Source of the DNA: Longimicrobiales bacterium | GTDB lineage: Bacteria > Gemmatimonadota > Gemmatimonadetes > Longimicrobiales > Gaopeijiaceae | Assembly: GCA_028284495.1 (NCBI GenBank) | Contig: JANQRP010000014.1 | Location: forward strand, 62,001-126,000 | Length of the DNA stretch: 64,000 nucleotides | Reading direction: 5' to 3' | Part shown: positions 50,841 through 59,333 of the stretch, one piece after another | Position numbering within the stretch: the stretch's first letter is position 1 | How the letters are laid out: the number at the start of each line of letters is the position of its first letter | Program-made: the position numbers and the translations under genes | The notes under the pieces: model-generated | What the model saw: only the letters and a program-made list of their open reading frames with translations | The model's database searches: none | What the model was told of the DNA's origin: nothing

Positions 50841-51957
50841 GACCCACCGTCTCCGCGAAGCGCTCCATCGCGGCCTGCTCCTCCGCCGAGAGCTTTTCGG
50901 GCACCTGCACGTCCACCTCCACGATCTGATCGCCGCGACGCTCGCCGCGTTCGATCCCCTGCCCCCGGACCCGGAACTTCGTCCCCGTCTGGGTACCCGC
51001 CGGAATTCGGAGCACCACGCGGTTCCCGTGAATGGTCCGGACCTTGATCTTCGAGCCGAGAGCGGCCTGGACGATGTTGATCGGAACCCGGGCATGGATG
51101 TCGAGCCCCTTCCGGCGGAAGAAGCGATCCGGCTTCACGCGGAACGTAAGCAGGAGATCTCCCGGGGCACCGCCCGAGGTGCTACGCTCGCCCTGCCCGG
51201 TCAGGCGAAGCTTCTGGGCGTCCTCCGTGCCCGCGGGGACGTTCACCGAGATACGACGGTCCTGCCGGACGTCCCCGCGGCCCGAGCACGACGCACAGGG
51301 TGAATCGGGAATCATGCCCCGGCCGTAGCAGGCGGGACACGGCCGATTGACGGCGAAGCCCTGCTGGCCGAAGGAGACCGTGCCCGAGCCCTCGCACTCG
51401 CGGCACACGCTCAGCTCCGTGCCGGGCTTCGCTCCCGAGCCACCACACGTGGCGCACTGCTCCGTGATGGGCACGTTGATCGTGACCTTCCCGCCCAGCG
51501 CCGCCTTCTCGAAGGTGATATCCACGACGTACTCGACGTCGGCGCCCTTCGTGCGGGTCTTCGGCCGGTCACGCTTTCCCTTCTCGCCCCCGTCGCGGCC
51601 GCCCCGGTCGAAGATCGAGCTGAAGATGTCGCCGAGGCCGCCGAAGTTGGAAAGGTCGTCGAAGGAGAACGACCCGCCCGCTCCGCTGGACCCCGCCGCG
51701 CTCCGACCGCCGCCGCGACCCGCGCCGGTGAACGCGCCGAACCGTCGCATCTGGTCGTACTTCTTCCGCTTGTCCGGATCGGAGAGGACCCCGTACGCCT
51801 CGCCGACCTCCTTGAACCGGTCCGCGGCGGCGGCGTCGTTCGGGTTTGCGTCCGGGTGGTTCTGCTTGGCGAGGCGCCGGTACGCCTTCTTGATCTCGTC
51901 GGCGTTCGCCTTCTCCGAGACCCCCAGAACCTTGTAGAAGTCCTTTCCGCTGCTCAC
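50830..51957 (-). CDS. dnaJ: Chaperone DnaJ
   Basis: Hsp40 co-chaperone of DnaK, 375 residues. The J domain has the HPD motif (KQNHPDANPND), followed by a Gly/Phe-rich linker (GGSFSFDDLSNFGGLGDIF). The zinc domain has four CxxCxGxG-like repeats (CATCGGSG, CRECEGSG, CPACYGRG, CASCSGRG), and the client-binding C-terminal domains follow (PAGTEDAQKLRLTGQGE, GTQTGTKFRVRGQG). It starts with GTG at 51957, 13 bases after grpE. The end overlaps mnmA by 11 bases on the other strand. Confidence 0.96.
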   Translation of the reverse strand: MSSGKDFYKVLGVSEKANADEIKKAYRRLAKQNHPDANPNDAAAADRFKEVGEAYGVLSDPDKRKKYDQMRRFGAFTGAGRGGGRSAAGSSGAGGSFSFDDLSNFGGLGDIFSSIFDRGGRDGGEKGKRDRPKTRTKGADVEYVVDITFEKAALGGKVTINVPITEQCATCGGSGAKPGTELSVCRECEGSGTVSFGQQGFAVNRPCPACYGRGMIPDSPCASCSGRGDVRQDRRISVNVPAGTEDAQKLRLTGQGERSTSGGAPGDLLLTFRVKPDRFFRRKGLDIHARVPINIVQAALGSKIKVRTIHGNRVVLRIPAGTQTGTKFRVRGQGIERGERRGDQIVEVDVQVPEKLSAEEQAAMERFAETVGLKH

Positions 51958-51970
51958 GTCCCGTCGCCCC

Positions 51971-52603
51971 TCAGTCGGCCTTGTAGACGCTCACGCGGGC
52001 CGGGCGGACGAGGGTCTGACCCATCCGGTATCCCTTGGCGAAGAGCTGCGCCACGGCGTCGTCCAGCGCCTCGTCGTCCGTCGGCACCCGCATCATCGCC
52101 TCCATGACCTCGGGGTCGAACGGATCCCCCTCCGACGGCTCGAGCAGTTCCGTTCCCGCATCCGCGAGGGTCTTCAGGAACTTCTGCTCGACCAGGTCGA
52201 TGCCCTCGACGATCGACTGGACCGTTACCTTCTCGTCCGCGGGGTCGAGCGCGGCGACCCGCGTGAGGTCGTCGAGGACGTCGAGGAAGCGTTCGACGAG
52301 GTCCGCCTGAGCCCGTGACCACGTCCCGAGCGCCTCACCCTCCGCGCGCCGGCGGAAGTTGGTGAATTCGGCCACGAGGCGGAGGTGGCGGTCGTTGAGC
52401 TCGTCGTACTCCTCCTTCGGCACCCCGACGGTCTGGAAACCCCGAGGCTCCGCGTCCGCGCCATCGGCGGACGGGTCGGCGTGCTCCTGCTCCACCGACG
52501 CCGTCTCGGCAACTGTGCCATCGTCCATCGACCCCGCACCGGGGTCCACATGCTCGCCGGTCTCGTCCGTCCGGGTACTCGTCGTCTCGGGTCCTTCGCT
52601 CAT
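51971..52603 (-). CDS. grpE: Nucleotide exchange factor GrpE
   Basis: Exchange factor for DnaK, 210 residues. An acidic disordered tail of about 65 residues is followed by a long coiled coil (ELNDRHLRLVAEFTNFRRRAEGE) and the C-terminal beta domain (EAMMRVPTDDEALDDAVAQLFAKGYRMGQTLVRPARVSV). The ATG at 52603 overlaps the stop of the upstream hydrolase gene (ATGA). dnaK itself is not in the window. Confidence 0.94.
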   Translation of the reverse strand: MSEGPETTSTRTDETGEHVDPGAGSMDDGTVAETASVEQEHADPSADGADAEPRGFQTVGVPKEEYDELNDRHLRLVAEFTNFRRRAEGEALGTWSRAQADLVERFLDVLDDLTRVAALDPADEKVTVQSIVEGIDLVEQKFLKTLADAGTELLEPSEGDPFDPEVMEAMMRVPTDDEALDDAVAQLFAKGYRMGQTLVRPARVSVYKAD

Positions 52604-53490
52604 TCCTCGTCCGCCTGTTCCGTCGGCGCCGTCACAGGCGCCTCCTCGTTCAACCAGTCCGCGAGCACGCGGAAGACCGCTGCCCGCTCGATGTCGTGAA
52701 AGGGTTCGTGGCGACCCTCCGGATATCGCTCGATCCGGATCCGCGCTCCCCGCGTGCCCGCCGCCCACCTCTCGGTACGATCGGGGTCCGTGACCTGATC
52801 GTCGAGGGGCAGCAGGAGGAGCATACGGAGATGGATGGGCAGAGGATCCGTCATCGCCGCCGCCTGCGCCTTCTCGACCTCCGCGAGCAGCCCGGGAGAG
52901 CCGGCCCGGTGGATCGTCGGGTCGGCGCGATACGCGGCACCCCGCGCGTCGTCCCGCGTCAGCTTCGTCTCGTCCAGGCTCCGCTGGACTACCATGTCGG
53001 GTCGCACGTGCCGCAAGGTTCGCGCCGCGAGGCGCTGCCACAAAGGCAGCACGACGCGGGTGCCGAGCCACGGCGCGGACACGACCGCCCGGTGCGGGGG
53101 GTCCGTCGCCGTCTGCAGGTGCCGGATCACCGTGAGCCCCCCCAGGGAGTGGCCCAGCGGGACCGGCTCTCCAGGCCCGGGCGCCAGTTCGTCCGCGCGC
53201 CGTCGAACGGCGTCCAGGTCGTCGACGAGGTTCTCGAAGCGATCGAGCACCCCGCGCCGGCCGGCCGACTCCCCGTGCCCGCGGTGGTCGTGTCCGAACA
53301 CCGACCATCCGGCCCGGTTGAGCACGCCGGCCAGCTCGACGTATCGGCCCAGGTGCTCGCTGAGTCCGTGGACGAGCTGGATGCGGCCGCGTGGCTGCGG
53401 CACTGGCCAGCGCCACGTCCGGATCCGTACGCCGGCGGCACCGTCGAGCTCGCCGGGCTCCGGCTCCGGCCCGTCGCCATGCGGCCTCAC
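52600..53490 (-). CDS. Alpha/beta hydrolase, monoacylglycerol lipase-like
   Basis: A 296-residue alpha/beta hydrolase. The oxyanion and nucleophile regions are IQLVHGLSEHLGRYVELAGVL and PLGHSLGGLTVIRHL (nucleophile Ser in GHSLGG). The motif GHDHRGHGESAGRRGVL is typical of the lysophospholipase/monoacylglycerol lipase group. Possible Asp and His are LPLDDQVTDPDRTERW and GRHEPFHDIER. The GTG at 53490 overlaps the cinA stop (GTGA), so the protein is translated with cinA; it precedes grpE. Confidence 0.85.
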   Translation of the reverse strand: MRPHGDGPEPEPGELDGAAGVRIRTWRWPVPQPRGRIQLVHGLSEHLGRYVELAGVLNRAGWSVFGHDHRGHGESAGRRGVLDRFENLVDDLDAVRRRADELAPGPGEPVPLGHSLGGLTVIRHLQTATDPPHRAVVSAPWLGTRVVLPLWQRLAARTLRHVRPDMVVQRSLDETKLTRDDARGAAYRADPTIHRAGSPGLLAEVEKAQAAAMTDPLPIHLRMLLLLPLDDQVTDPDRTERWAAGTRGARIRIERYPEGRHEPFHDIERAAVFRVLADWLNEEAPVTAPTEQADEE

Positions 53491-54650
53491 GGGGCTCGCT
53501 CGACGAGCCGGAGGAGCTGCACGAGCGCCGCCTGCCCCGACCGCCGACGGACGGCGTCCCGGTCTCCGCGGAAACGACCGGTGGTCACGACCACCCCCTC
53601 CGGAGTCGCCGCCGCGTAGCACACCGTCCCCACCGGTTTCTCCTCGGAGCCACCGCCCGGTCCCGCGATGCCGGTGATCCCGAGGCCGCAGTCCGCCGCG
53701 AACGCGCGGACCGCCCCCTCCGCCATCGACGCGGCGACCGGCTCGGAGACGGCGCCGTGTTCCTCGAGCGTCGCCGCCGACACCCCCAGCAGGACCTGCT
53801 TGGCCTCGTTCGAGTACGCCACCACGCCACCGAGAAACACCCGCGACGCACCCGCGCGAACGGTCATGCGCTCACCGATACCGCCACCGGTGCAGCTCTC
53901 CCCCAGGGCGAGGGTCCAGCCCCGTGCCAGCAGCGCGTCGGTCAGCGCCTCCACCACGTCGCCCGACGGCGCCGTGAGCCGGAAGGGCCGGACGACGTCG
54001 GCGATGGCGGACTCCGCGGCGTCGAGGAGGCGGGTGGCCTCCCGCTCCGAGCTGCCCTGCACCCTCAGCCGGAGGTCCACGCCGTGCAGGTCCGGCAGGA
54101 AGGCGACATCGACGCCGTCCACCCCGTCCACCAGCGGCTGGATCTTCGGTGCCAGGCGCGACTCCGGGATGCCCGTCGTCGCGATCGTCCGGGTGCGCAC
54201 GGTGCGAAGCCGATCGCCCAGGGACGCACGGATCCGGGGCACGGACGCCTCGAAGAGCGCCGTCATCTCTCTCGGGGGACCGGGCAGGACGAGGAGCGCC
54301 CCCGTGTCGAGTTCGGGCTCGTACCACCGCGCCGGTTCCACGCCGCGGGGATTCGGGATCTCGGCGTCCGGGACGCGCCCCGCCGTGGCCGCCGCCACGC
54401 CGGCCAGGGTCCGGTCGTCCGCCGTCGGCCCGAGTCCGCCCGTCGTCACGACGAGCGCCGCCCGGCTCCGCGCGTCGCGAACCGCGTCGGCGACGTCCTC
54501 CTCGACGTCACCGATCGTGCCCATCCGGCCGACGGGCGCGCCCAGCATCGAGAGGCGGTCCGCGAGCCAGGCGGAGTTCGAGTCGAGCGTGCGACCGAGG
54601 AGGAGTTCGTCCCCGATCGTGAGCACGATCGATCGGGCGATCCCGGTCAC
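53487..54650 (-). CDS. cinA: CinA: nicotinamide-nucleotide amidase with CinA N-terminal domain
   Basis: Two-domain protein of 387 residues. The N-terminal MoaB-like domain (IVLTIGDELLLGRTLDSNSAWLA, VVTTGGLGPTADDRT, LPGPPREMTALFE) is the CinA COG1058 domain. The C-terminal domain is PncC, deamidating nicotinamide mononucleotide for NAD recycling (LALGESCTGGGIGERMT, GAVSEPVAASMAEGAVRAFAADCGLGITGIAGPGGG). The GTG at 54650 overlaps the pgsA stop (GTGA). The fusion of both domains is normal for CinA. Confidence 0.93.
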   Translation of the reverse strand: MTGIARSIVLTIGDELLLGRTLDSNSAWLADRLSMLGAPVGRMGTIGDVEEDVADAVRDARSRAALVVTTGGLGPTADDRTLAGVAAATAGRVPDAEIPNPRGVEPARWYEPELDTGALLVLPGPPREMTALFEASVPRIRASLGDRLRTVRTRTIATTGIPESRLAPKIQPLVDGVDGVDVAFLPDLHGVDLRLRVQGSSEREATRLLDAAESAIADVVRPFRLTAPSGDVVEALTDALLARGWTLALGESCTGGGIGERMTVRAGASRVFLGGVVAYSNEAKQVLLGVSAATLEEHGAVSEPVAASMAEGAVRAFAADCGLGITGIAGPGGGSEEKPVGTVCYAAATPEGVVVTTGRFRGDRDAVRRRSGQAALVQLLRLVERAP

Positions 54651-55288
54651 GCGAGTTCCCCGACCGCCCGGTACGATCGGATGTACGAGATCATCGAGGT
54701 GATCGTGAGGAGCAACGCGACGAACAGCGTCACGATGATCCATGTGCCGTGGATCACGTACCAGACCGGCCACGCGGCGGTGTCCACCCACCCGCTCTGC
54801 TCCGCCCACATCCGGATCGGATACCAGAGCAACGCTCCACCGGCGAAGAAGTTCTGGAAGAGCGCCTTGTACTTGCCCGATCTCCCCGCGGCGAGGACCT
54901 GCCCGCGCGACGCGGCCCACTGCCGGAACACCGTCACGAAGATCTCGCGGCCGAAGATGATGATCAGCACCCACACCGGGAGTCGCCCGAGGAACGGCAG
55001 GTCCCCAAACCCGTCCGGACGGTTGGAAATGAGCCAGAGCGGAATGAAGCTCGCCGCCAGCAGCAGCTTGTCGGCGAGCGGATCGAGGAGCTTCCCGATG
55101 TCCGTGACCCAGTCGTGCTTCCGGGCGAGGTACCCATCCCAGAGGTCCGACAGGGCGGCGGCGAGGAAGAGCACGAAGGCCGCGAACCGGGCGCCGACCC
55201 CCGGCGCGAGAGCGAGCGCCGCGATCACCGGGCACGCGAGGATGCGTGCGAGTGTGATCAGATTCGGGAGGGTGAAGCGCCGCTCCAT
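54647..55288 (-). CDS. pgsA: CDP-diacylglycerol-glycerol-3-phosphate 3-phosphatidyltransferase
   Basis: Membrane enzyme making phosphatidylglycerophosphate. The CDP-alcohol phosphotransferase signature is SDLWDGYLARKHDWVTDIGKLLDPLADKL near residues 46-75, with the DGxxAR-x8-GxxxDxxxD spacing. The 213 residues include about five membrane helices. The ATG at 55288 (MERRFTLPNLITLARI) matches the family start. It is 10 bases after mglA and overlaps cinA by four bases. Confidence 0.93.
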   Translation of the reverse strand: MERRFTLPNLITLARILACPVIAALALAPGVGARFAAFVLFLAAALSDLWDGYLARKHDWVTDIGKLLDPLADKLLLAASFIPLWLISNRPDGFGDLPFLGRLPVWVLIIIFGREIFVTVFRQWAASRGQVLAAGRSGKYKALFQNFFAGGALLWYPIRMWAEQSGWVDTAAWPVWYVIHGTWIIVTLFVALLLTITSMISYIRSYRAVGELA

Positions 55289-55298
55289 GGCGCCCGCG

Positions 55299-55877
55299 TC
55301 AGGACAGCGACTTGACGACCAGCTTGCTGACCGAGGTGAGCGTCTCGAACACCCCCTTGCCCTCGATCGCGATCCCTTCGAAGTCGGAGACCCCCATCGG
55401 GTTGATCTGGGCTCGAAGCTCCTCCACCGGCATCGCGTTCTCGAGGTCCCGCTTGTTGTACTGGATGACGAAGGGAATCGTCTCCAGATCATACCCGTAC
55501 GACTCGAGATTCTCGTACAGGTTGTGCATCGCCTCGATGTTGGCCTCGGCCCGCTCCTTCTGCGAGTCGGCCACGAAGACGATGCCGTCCACGCCCTTCA
55601 GGATGAGCTTCCGCGAGGCGTTGTAGTACACCTGCCCGGGGACCGTGTAGAGGTGGAACCGGGTCTTGAAGCCGCGGATCTCCCCGAGGTCGATGGGCAG
55701 GAAGTCGAAGAAGAGCGTCCGCTCCGTCTCGGTCGCGAGCGAGATCATCTTCCCCTTGGTGTCGGGATTCACCCGGGAGTAGATGTGCTCCAGGTTGGTC
55801 GTCTTCCCGCCGAGACCGGTCCCGTAGTAGACCACCTTGCAGTTGATCTCGCGGCTGGCGTAGTTGATCATCGACAT
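55299..55877 (-). CDS. mglA: MglA-family small GTPase
   Basis: Ras-like GTPase of 192 residues related to MglA, which sets cell polarity and motility in myxobacteria. The P loop is [17 protein letters not shown] (residues 18-34), the G3-like motif is [20 protein letters not shown] (TVPGQ in place of DTAGQ, as in MglA), and G4 is IQYNKRDL. The full MglA pattern [20 protein letters not shown] is present. No MglB/roadblock gene is adjacent. A GGAGG sequence lies 10 bases before the ATG at 55877. The 185-base upstream gap shows no clear promoter. Confidence 0.93.
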   Translation of the reverse strand: MSMINYASREINCKVVYYGTGLGGKTTNLEHIYSRVNPDTKGKMISLATETERTLFFDFLPIDLGEIRGFKTRFHLYTVPGQVYYNASRKLILKGVDGIVFVADSQKERAEANIEAMHNLYENLESYGYDLETIPFVIQYNKRDLENAMPVEELRAQINPMGVSDFEGIAIEGKGVFETLTSVSKLVVKSLS

Positions 55878-56062
55878 CGGTCTACGCCTCCTCGCCTGCG
55901 GAGAATGTGATCCTTCGGGTCACGAATGTCCTCGGATGCCTGGGGAGTGCCGTCGGGCGGTGCCTCGGCGGAATGGCCCGGACGACTCGGTGATTAAGCG
56001 CGCTTCAAACTCGCCTAAGGTCGGCGGGGCCTCGCATGCGTGCAAGGCCGGAGGGGGTCGGG

Positions 56063-56374
56063 TCAGCCGACCCGCGGCGCGCCGCGCTCGTCGGCCTCGA
56101 CTTCCTTCTCCATCCGCTCAAGCAGCGCCGTCGCACGCTTCCGGAGCAGCGGACGGCTCTCCCACGCGATGAAGTCGCGCAGGAGCAGGACGTCGCCGAC
56201 CGTGGCGGCCCCCCGACTCATGTGACTGAGCGCCGCCAGGCGCTGAAGCGCGTGGGGGCTGAACAGATCGCGGCGATGCCGCGTGACCTGGTCGCGAATG
56301 ACCCACGCCACGGCTGCGCCCGCCGCCGCCGCGGCGGCGATCGTGATTCCCGCGATCTTCAGCTTCTTGCCCAT
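56063..56374 (-). CDS. Hypothetical single-membrane-helix protein
   Basis: A 103-residue protein with an N-terminal membrane helix (KIAGITIAAAAAAGAAVAWVI) and a cytosolic helical tail (LQRLAALSHMSRGAATVGDVLLL, RKRATALLERMEKEVEADE). The ATG at 56374 shares one base with the recR stop (TGATG), so it is translated after recR. I do not recognise it; conserved neighbours of recR of this kind are common but uncharacterised. Confidence 0.6.
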   Translation of the reverse strand: MGKKLKIAGITIAAAAAAGAAVAWVIRDQVTRHRRDLFSPHALQRLAALSHMSRGAATVGDVLLLRDFIAWESRPLLRKRATALLERMEKEVEADERGAPRVG

Positions 56375-56961
56375 CACATCTCCTTCCGGCCCGCCAGGGC
56401 CTCCGAAAGCGTACTTCCGTCTACGTACTCGAGATCGCTGTTCACCGGGAGACCCCGCGCCGGGCGCGTGACGCGGACGCCGCGAGGCCGGAACAGGCCC
56501 TCGAGGTACACCGCCGTCGCCTGCCCTTCGACCCCGGAACTCGTCGCAAGGATGAGCTCCTGCACTCCATCCTCGTCGACCCTCCGTTCGAGCGCGGCGA
56601 CCGAGAGTTCGTCCGGGCCGATCCCGTCGAGCGGAGAGAGGTGGCCTCCGAGCACATGGTACACTCCACGATACACCCCGGTTCGCTCCACCGCACCTAC
56701 CTCGAAGGCCTCCTCGACGACGCAGATCGTGGCATGGTCGCGGGACGCGTTCGCGCAGATGCCGCACTTCGCTCCCTCCGCGAAGTTTCCGCAGACCCGG
56801 CAGGGATGAACCCGATCGGCAACCTCACGGATCGCCGCGGCCAGCCTGCGGGCCTCGTCCGCGGAGCCCTTCATCAGATGGTAGACGAGGCGGAGCGCCG
56901 TCTTCGGACCCACCCCGGGAAGCTTCCCGAACTCGTCGACGAGCTCGTCGATCACCGACAC
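56374..56961 (-). CDS. recR: Recombination protein RecR
   Basis: RecFOR-pathway mediator, 195 residues. A helix-hairpin-helix is at the N-terminus (FGKLPGVGPKTALRLVYHL). The zinc finger CRVCGNFAEGAKCGICAN near residue 55-72 and the Toprim domain (ICVVEEAFEVGAVERTGVYRGVYHVLGGHLSPLDGIGPDEL) are complete. It starts with GTG at 56961, 43 bases after ybaB. The dnaX-ybaB-recR order is highly conserved. Confidence 0.96.
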   Translation of the reverse strand: MSVIDELVDEFGKLPGVGPKTALRLVYHLMKGSADEARRLAAAIREVADRVHPCRVCGNFAEGAKCGICANASRDHATICVVEEAFEVGAVERTGVYRGVYHVLGGHLSPLDGIGPDELSVAALERRVDEDGVQELILATSSGVEGQATAVYLEGLFRPRGVRVTRPARGLPVNSDLEYVDGSTLSEALAGRKEM

Positions 56962-57004
56962 CGGCCGCCCCCCGTCGAGGTTTCGGTGATGCCCGCCCGT
57001 CCGC

Positions 57005-57322
57005 TCAGAACAGCCCCGGGAGGTTCATCGGAAGTCCCCCGCTCACCTTCTTCATCTCCTCGGCATAGAGCTCCTGCGCCTTGCTCTGCGCCTGATTCAC
57101 GGCCGCCACGACCAGATCCTCCAGCATCTCGACGTCCCGCGCATCCACGCAGGTCGGGTCGATCCGGATGCCCTTGAGGCCGCCCTTGCCGTCGACAGTG
57201 GCCGTGACCATGCCGCCGCCCGACGAGCCCTCGATCTCGCGCCCCTCGAGCGATTCCTGCAGCTCGGTCATCTTCGCCTGGAGCTGCTGCCCCATCTGCA
57301 TCAGTTGCTGGATATTCTTCAT
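57005..57322 (-). CDS. YbaB/EbfC family nucleoid-associated protein
   Basis: DNA-binding protein of 105 residues: MKNIQQLMQMGQQLQAKMTELQ helix, then GGGMVTATVDGKGGLKGIRIDPT and VEMLEDLVVAAVNQAQSKAQEL. It acts as a dimer on DNA and is conserved between dnaX and recR. A GGAG motif lies about 8 bases before the ATG at 57322. Confidence 0.95.
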   Translation of the reverse strand: MKNIQQLMQMGQQLQAKMTELQESLEGREIEGSSGGGMVTATVDGKGGLKGIRIDPTCVDARDVEMLEDLVVAAVNQAQSKAQELYAEEMKKVSGGLPMNLPGLF

Positions 57323-57389
57323 GACTTCACTCCAGGTGTTTATCGCAACCCGTTGGCGTCGGGCGTTTTACGATTCAGTCGAGTGGCTC

Positions 57390-59045
57390 TCAGTCGAGTA
57401 ACTCGAGGTCGAGCTCGAGGACGGCGTGCTCCAGAAGGGGCTCCTCGGCGATGTACTCGCGGAGCCGCCCCTCCTTCACGGTCTCCTGCGTGACGCGTGC
57501 GCCATCGGGTTCGCGCACGCGCACCGCGAGGGTCACGTCGCGGCCGAGCGCCCGTCCGAGGGCCGCTGCCAGCTCACCCCCGACGTCGGCCGCCTCGAAC
57601 CGCTCGGCCGCGGCCGCGTCGAGGGTCACCTCGATCCGCTCGCCGTCCTCCCCTTCGACCTCGGCAGCGCGAAGAAAGGTCCCGAGCCCCGTGGGCACCT
57701 CGGTCTCGTCCAGCGCCCGCACCCACGCCACCGCGAGGGTCGGCGCGGAGCCGAGCGGGGCGACCGGGTCGGGGGCGGCGGCGGGGACGTCGTCCTCGGG
57801 CGGGTCCGGCGCCGGCGCTTCGGCCGCGGCAGCAGGCTTCGGGACTCGCGCGTCTGCGGGCTCGGACACCCGCCGCTCAGGGCCCCCGGCCGGAGCACCC
57901 CCGAGGCCCCGGATCAGCTCCTCGAGTTCGACGGTCCGGTCGAGGTAGCTGAGGCGAAGCAGAAGCATCTCGAGAAGGAGACGGGGATGCGCGCTGCGGC
58001 GCAGGCTCCCCGTGCTCTCGAGCTCGGTGGCCAGCGACAGCATGCGCACGATGTCCGCCGGTGCGAACACCTCGCCTCGCTCCAGGTAGCCGGCGCGCAG
58101 GTGGTCGGCGAGCTCGGGAATGGCCGCGTCCGGGTCCAGCCGGAGGCGCAGCAGCGCGCGGAGAGCGTCCACCAGACCGTGATAGAACTCCGAAAGGTCG
58201 TAGCCCTCGTCGAGCAGCTCCTGGACGAAGGGGAACACGTCGCCGTGCCGCCCCTCGGCGAGGATGCCGAGGAGTTCGACGTAGCGCTCGTCCTCCACGA
58301 GGCCGAGCACCCGCCGCACCGACTCCAGCGTGATCTCCTCCCCCCCGAGCGCCATCACCTGATCGAGCAGCGAGAGCGCGTCCCGCATGCCGCCGTCGGC
58401 CTTGCGGCCCAGCACACGGAGAGCCTCCTCCGGCGCCGAGGCGCCCTCGCGGCCCAGCACCTCGGCGAGGCGCTCCGCGATGTCGGACACGCCGATCCGG
58501 CGGAAGTCGAAGCGCTGACACCGGCTCAGGATCGGTGCGGCGGCCTGCTGGATCTTCTGCGGTTCCGTCGTGGCGAAGCAGAAGATCACCCGCGGCGGCG
58601 GCTCCTCGAGGATCTTGAGCAGCGCGTTCCACGCCTCGCGCGTGAGCATGTGCGCCTCGTCCACGATGTAGATCTTGTAGCGACGTTCGTCCGAGGGCGC
58701 GTACATCGCGCGGTCCCGAAGCGCCCGGGCGTCGTCGACGCCCCGGTTCGACGCCGCGTCGATCTCGACCACGTCGAAGTCCGTCTTGCCGCTCCAGATC
58801 TTCTCGCACGACGAGCAGGTGCCGCAGGGCTCGCCGTCCTCGCCCCGGTTGGGGCAGTTGAGCGCCATCGCGAGAACCCGCGCGAGCGTGGTCTTCCCCA
58901 CGCCGCGGGGCCCGCAGAAGAGATAGGCGTGCGCGACTCTGTCGCCGACCACGGCCCGCCGGAGCGTCTCGGAGACGTGCTCCTGCGTCGCCACCTCCGA
59001 GAAGCGGCGAGGCCGGTACTTTCGGGCGAGTGCCTGGTGGGACAT
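57390..59045 (-). CDS. dnaX: DNA polymerase III subunit gamma/tau
   Basis: Clamp-loader subunit, 551 residues. Walker A is LFCGPRGVGKTTLARVLA, the zinc module is CPNRGEDGEPCGTCSSCEKIW, Walker B is KIYIVDEAHMLTREAWNALLKILEEPP, and sensor I is FCFATTEPQKI. Domain III follows, and the tail after residue 385 is Pro/Ala/Glu-rich, then a tau-like part (FRVRE-type end). I see no slippery A-rich heptamer that would make a gamma frameshift. The ATG at 59045 matches the family start (MSHQALARKYRPRRF). It lies 65 bases after the SRP RNA. Confidence 0.95.
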   Translation of the reverse strand: MSHQALARKYRPRRFSEVATQEHVSETLRRAVVGDRVAHAYLFCGPRGVGKTTLARVLAMALNCPNRGEDGEPCGTCSSCEKIWSGKTDFDVVEIDAASNRGVDDARALRDRAMYAPSDERRYKIYIVDEAHMLTREAWNALLKILEEPPPRVIFCFATTEPQKIQQAAAPILSRCQRFDFRRIGVSDIAERLAEVLGREGASAPEEALRVLGRKADGGMRDALSLLDQVMALGGEEITLESVRRVLGLVEDERYVELLGILAEGRHGDVFPFVQELLDEGYDLSEFYHGLVDALRALLRLRLDPDAAIPELADHLRAGYLERGEVFAPADIVRMLSLATELESTGSLRRSAHPRLLLEMLLLRLSYLDRTVELEELIRGLGGAPAGGPERRVSEPADARVPKPAAAAEAPAPDPPEDDVPAAAPDPVAPLGSAPTLAVAWVRALDETEVPTGLGTFLRAAEVEGEDGERIEVTLDAAAAERFEAADVGGELAAALGRALGRDVTLAVRVREPDGARVTQETVKEGRLREYIAEEPLLEHAVLELDLELLD

Positions 59046-59110
59046 GTGCGGGCGCGCTGGCCTCGGACCCCGGCGCTCTGACGCACGCCGCGACCCGGGA
59101 GAAAGAAAAA

Positions 59111-59210
59111 GTGCCCCAGGCTACCCGCAGCTGCGGTCGCTTCGCATTCCGCTGCTACCGGCGAGGTCCTGACGGGGTTAGCTGGCTCCCGCCCTGCGGA
59201 CCTGGGGCAC
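59111..59210 (-). ncRNA. ffs: Signal recognition particle RNA, bacterial small type
   Basis: A 100-base RNA whose ends pair over 10 bases (GTGCCCCAGG / CCTGGGGCAC) and whose apex holds the conserved SRP helix 8 motif: GTCAGG and AGCAGC around a short capped stem. It is in the common position before dnaX, has its own promoter 5 bases upstream, and is followed by TTTTTCTTT as a terminator tail. The closing loop reads ACC-TCGCC-GGT rather than the usual three-base stem with GGAA/GNRA tetraloop. Confidence 0.9.
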
Positions 59211-59215
59211 TCCCG

Positions 59216-59245
59216 AACCTAGTCGGGCGGCGGGGTGAGGGTCAA
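59216..59245 (-). promoter_or_regulatory. Promoter of the SRP RNA gene
   Basis: TTGACC (59240-59245) and TAGGTT (59216-59221) on the minus strand are 18 bases apart, and the RNA's 5' end lies 5 bases after the -10 box. The -35 sequence equals that of the rplM promoter. Confidence 0.7.
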
Positions 59246-59333
59246 CCGGCGGGCGGGGGTGCGACGGGCGATTCGCGGTCCGTTCGACGGGTGAGCTCTC
59301 CCGCCGGTACGGCGGGGTCCGGATCGCGGTGTC

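Noticed and set aside
57390..59045. Programmed frameshift in dnaX giving gamma and tau
   Set aside because: No A-rich slippery heptamer or downstream stop in the -1 frame stood out near the domain III end.
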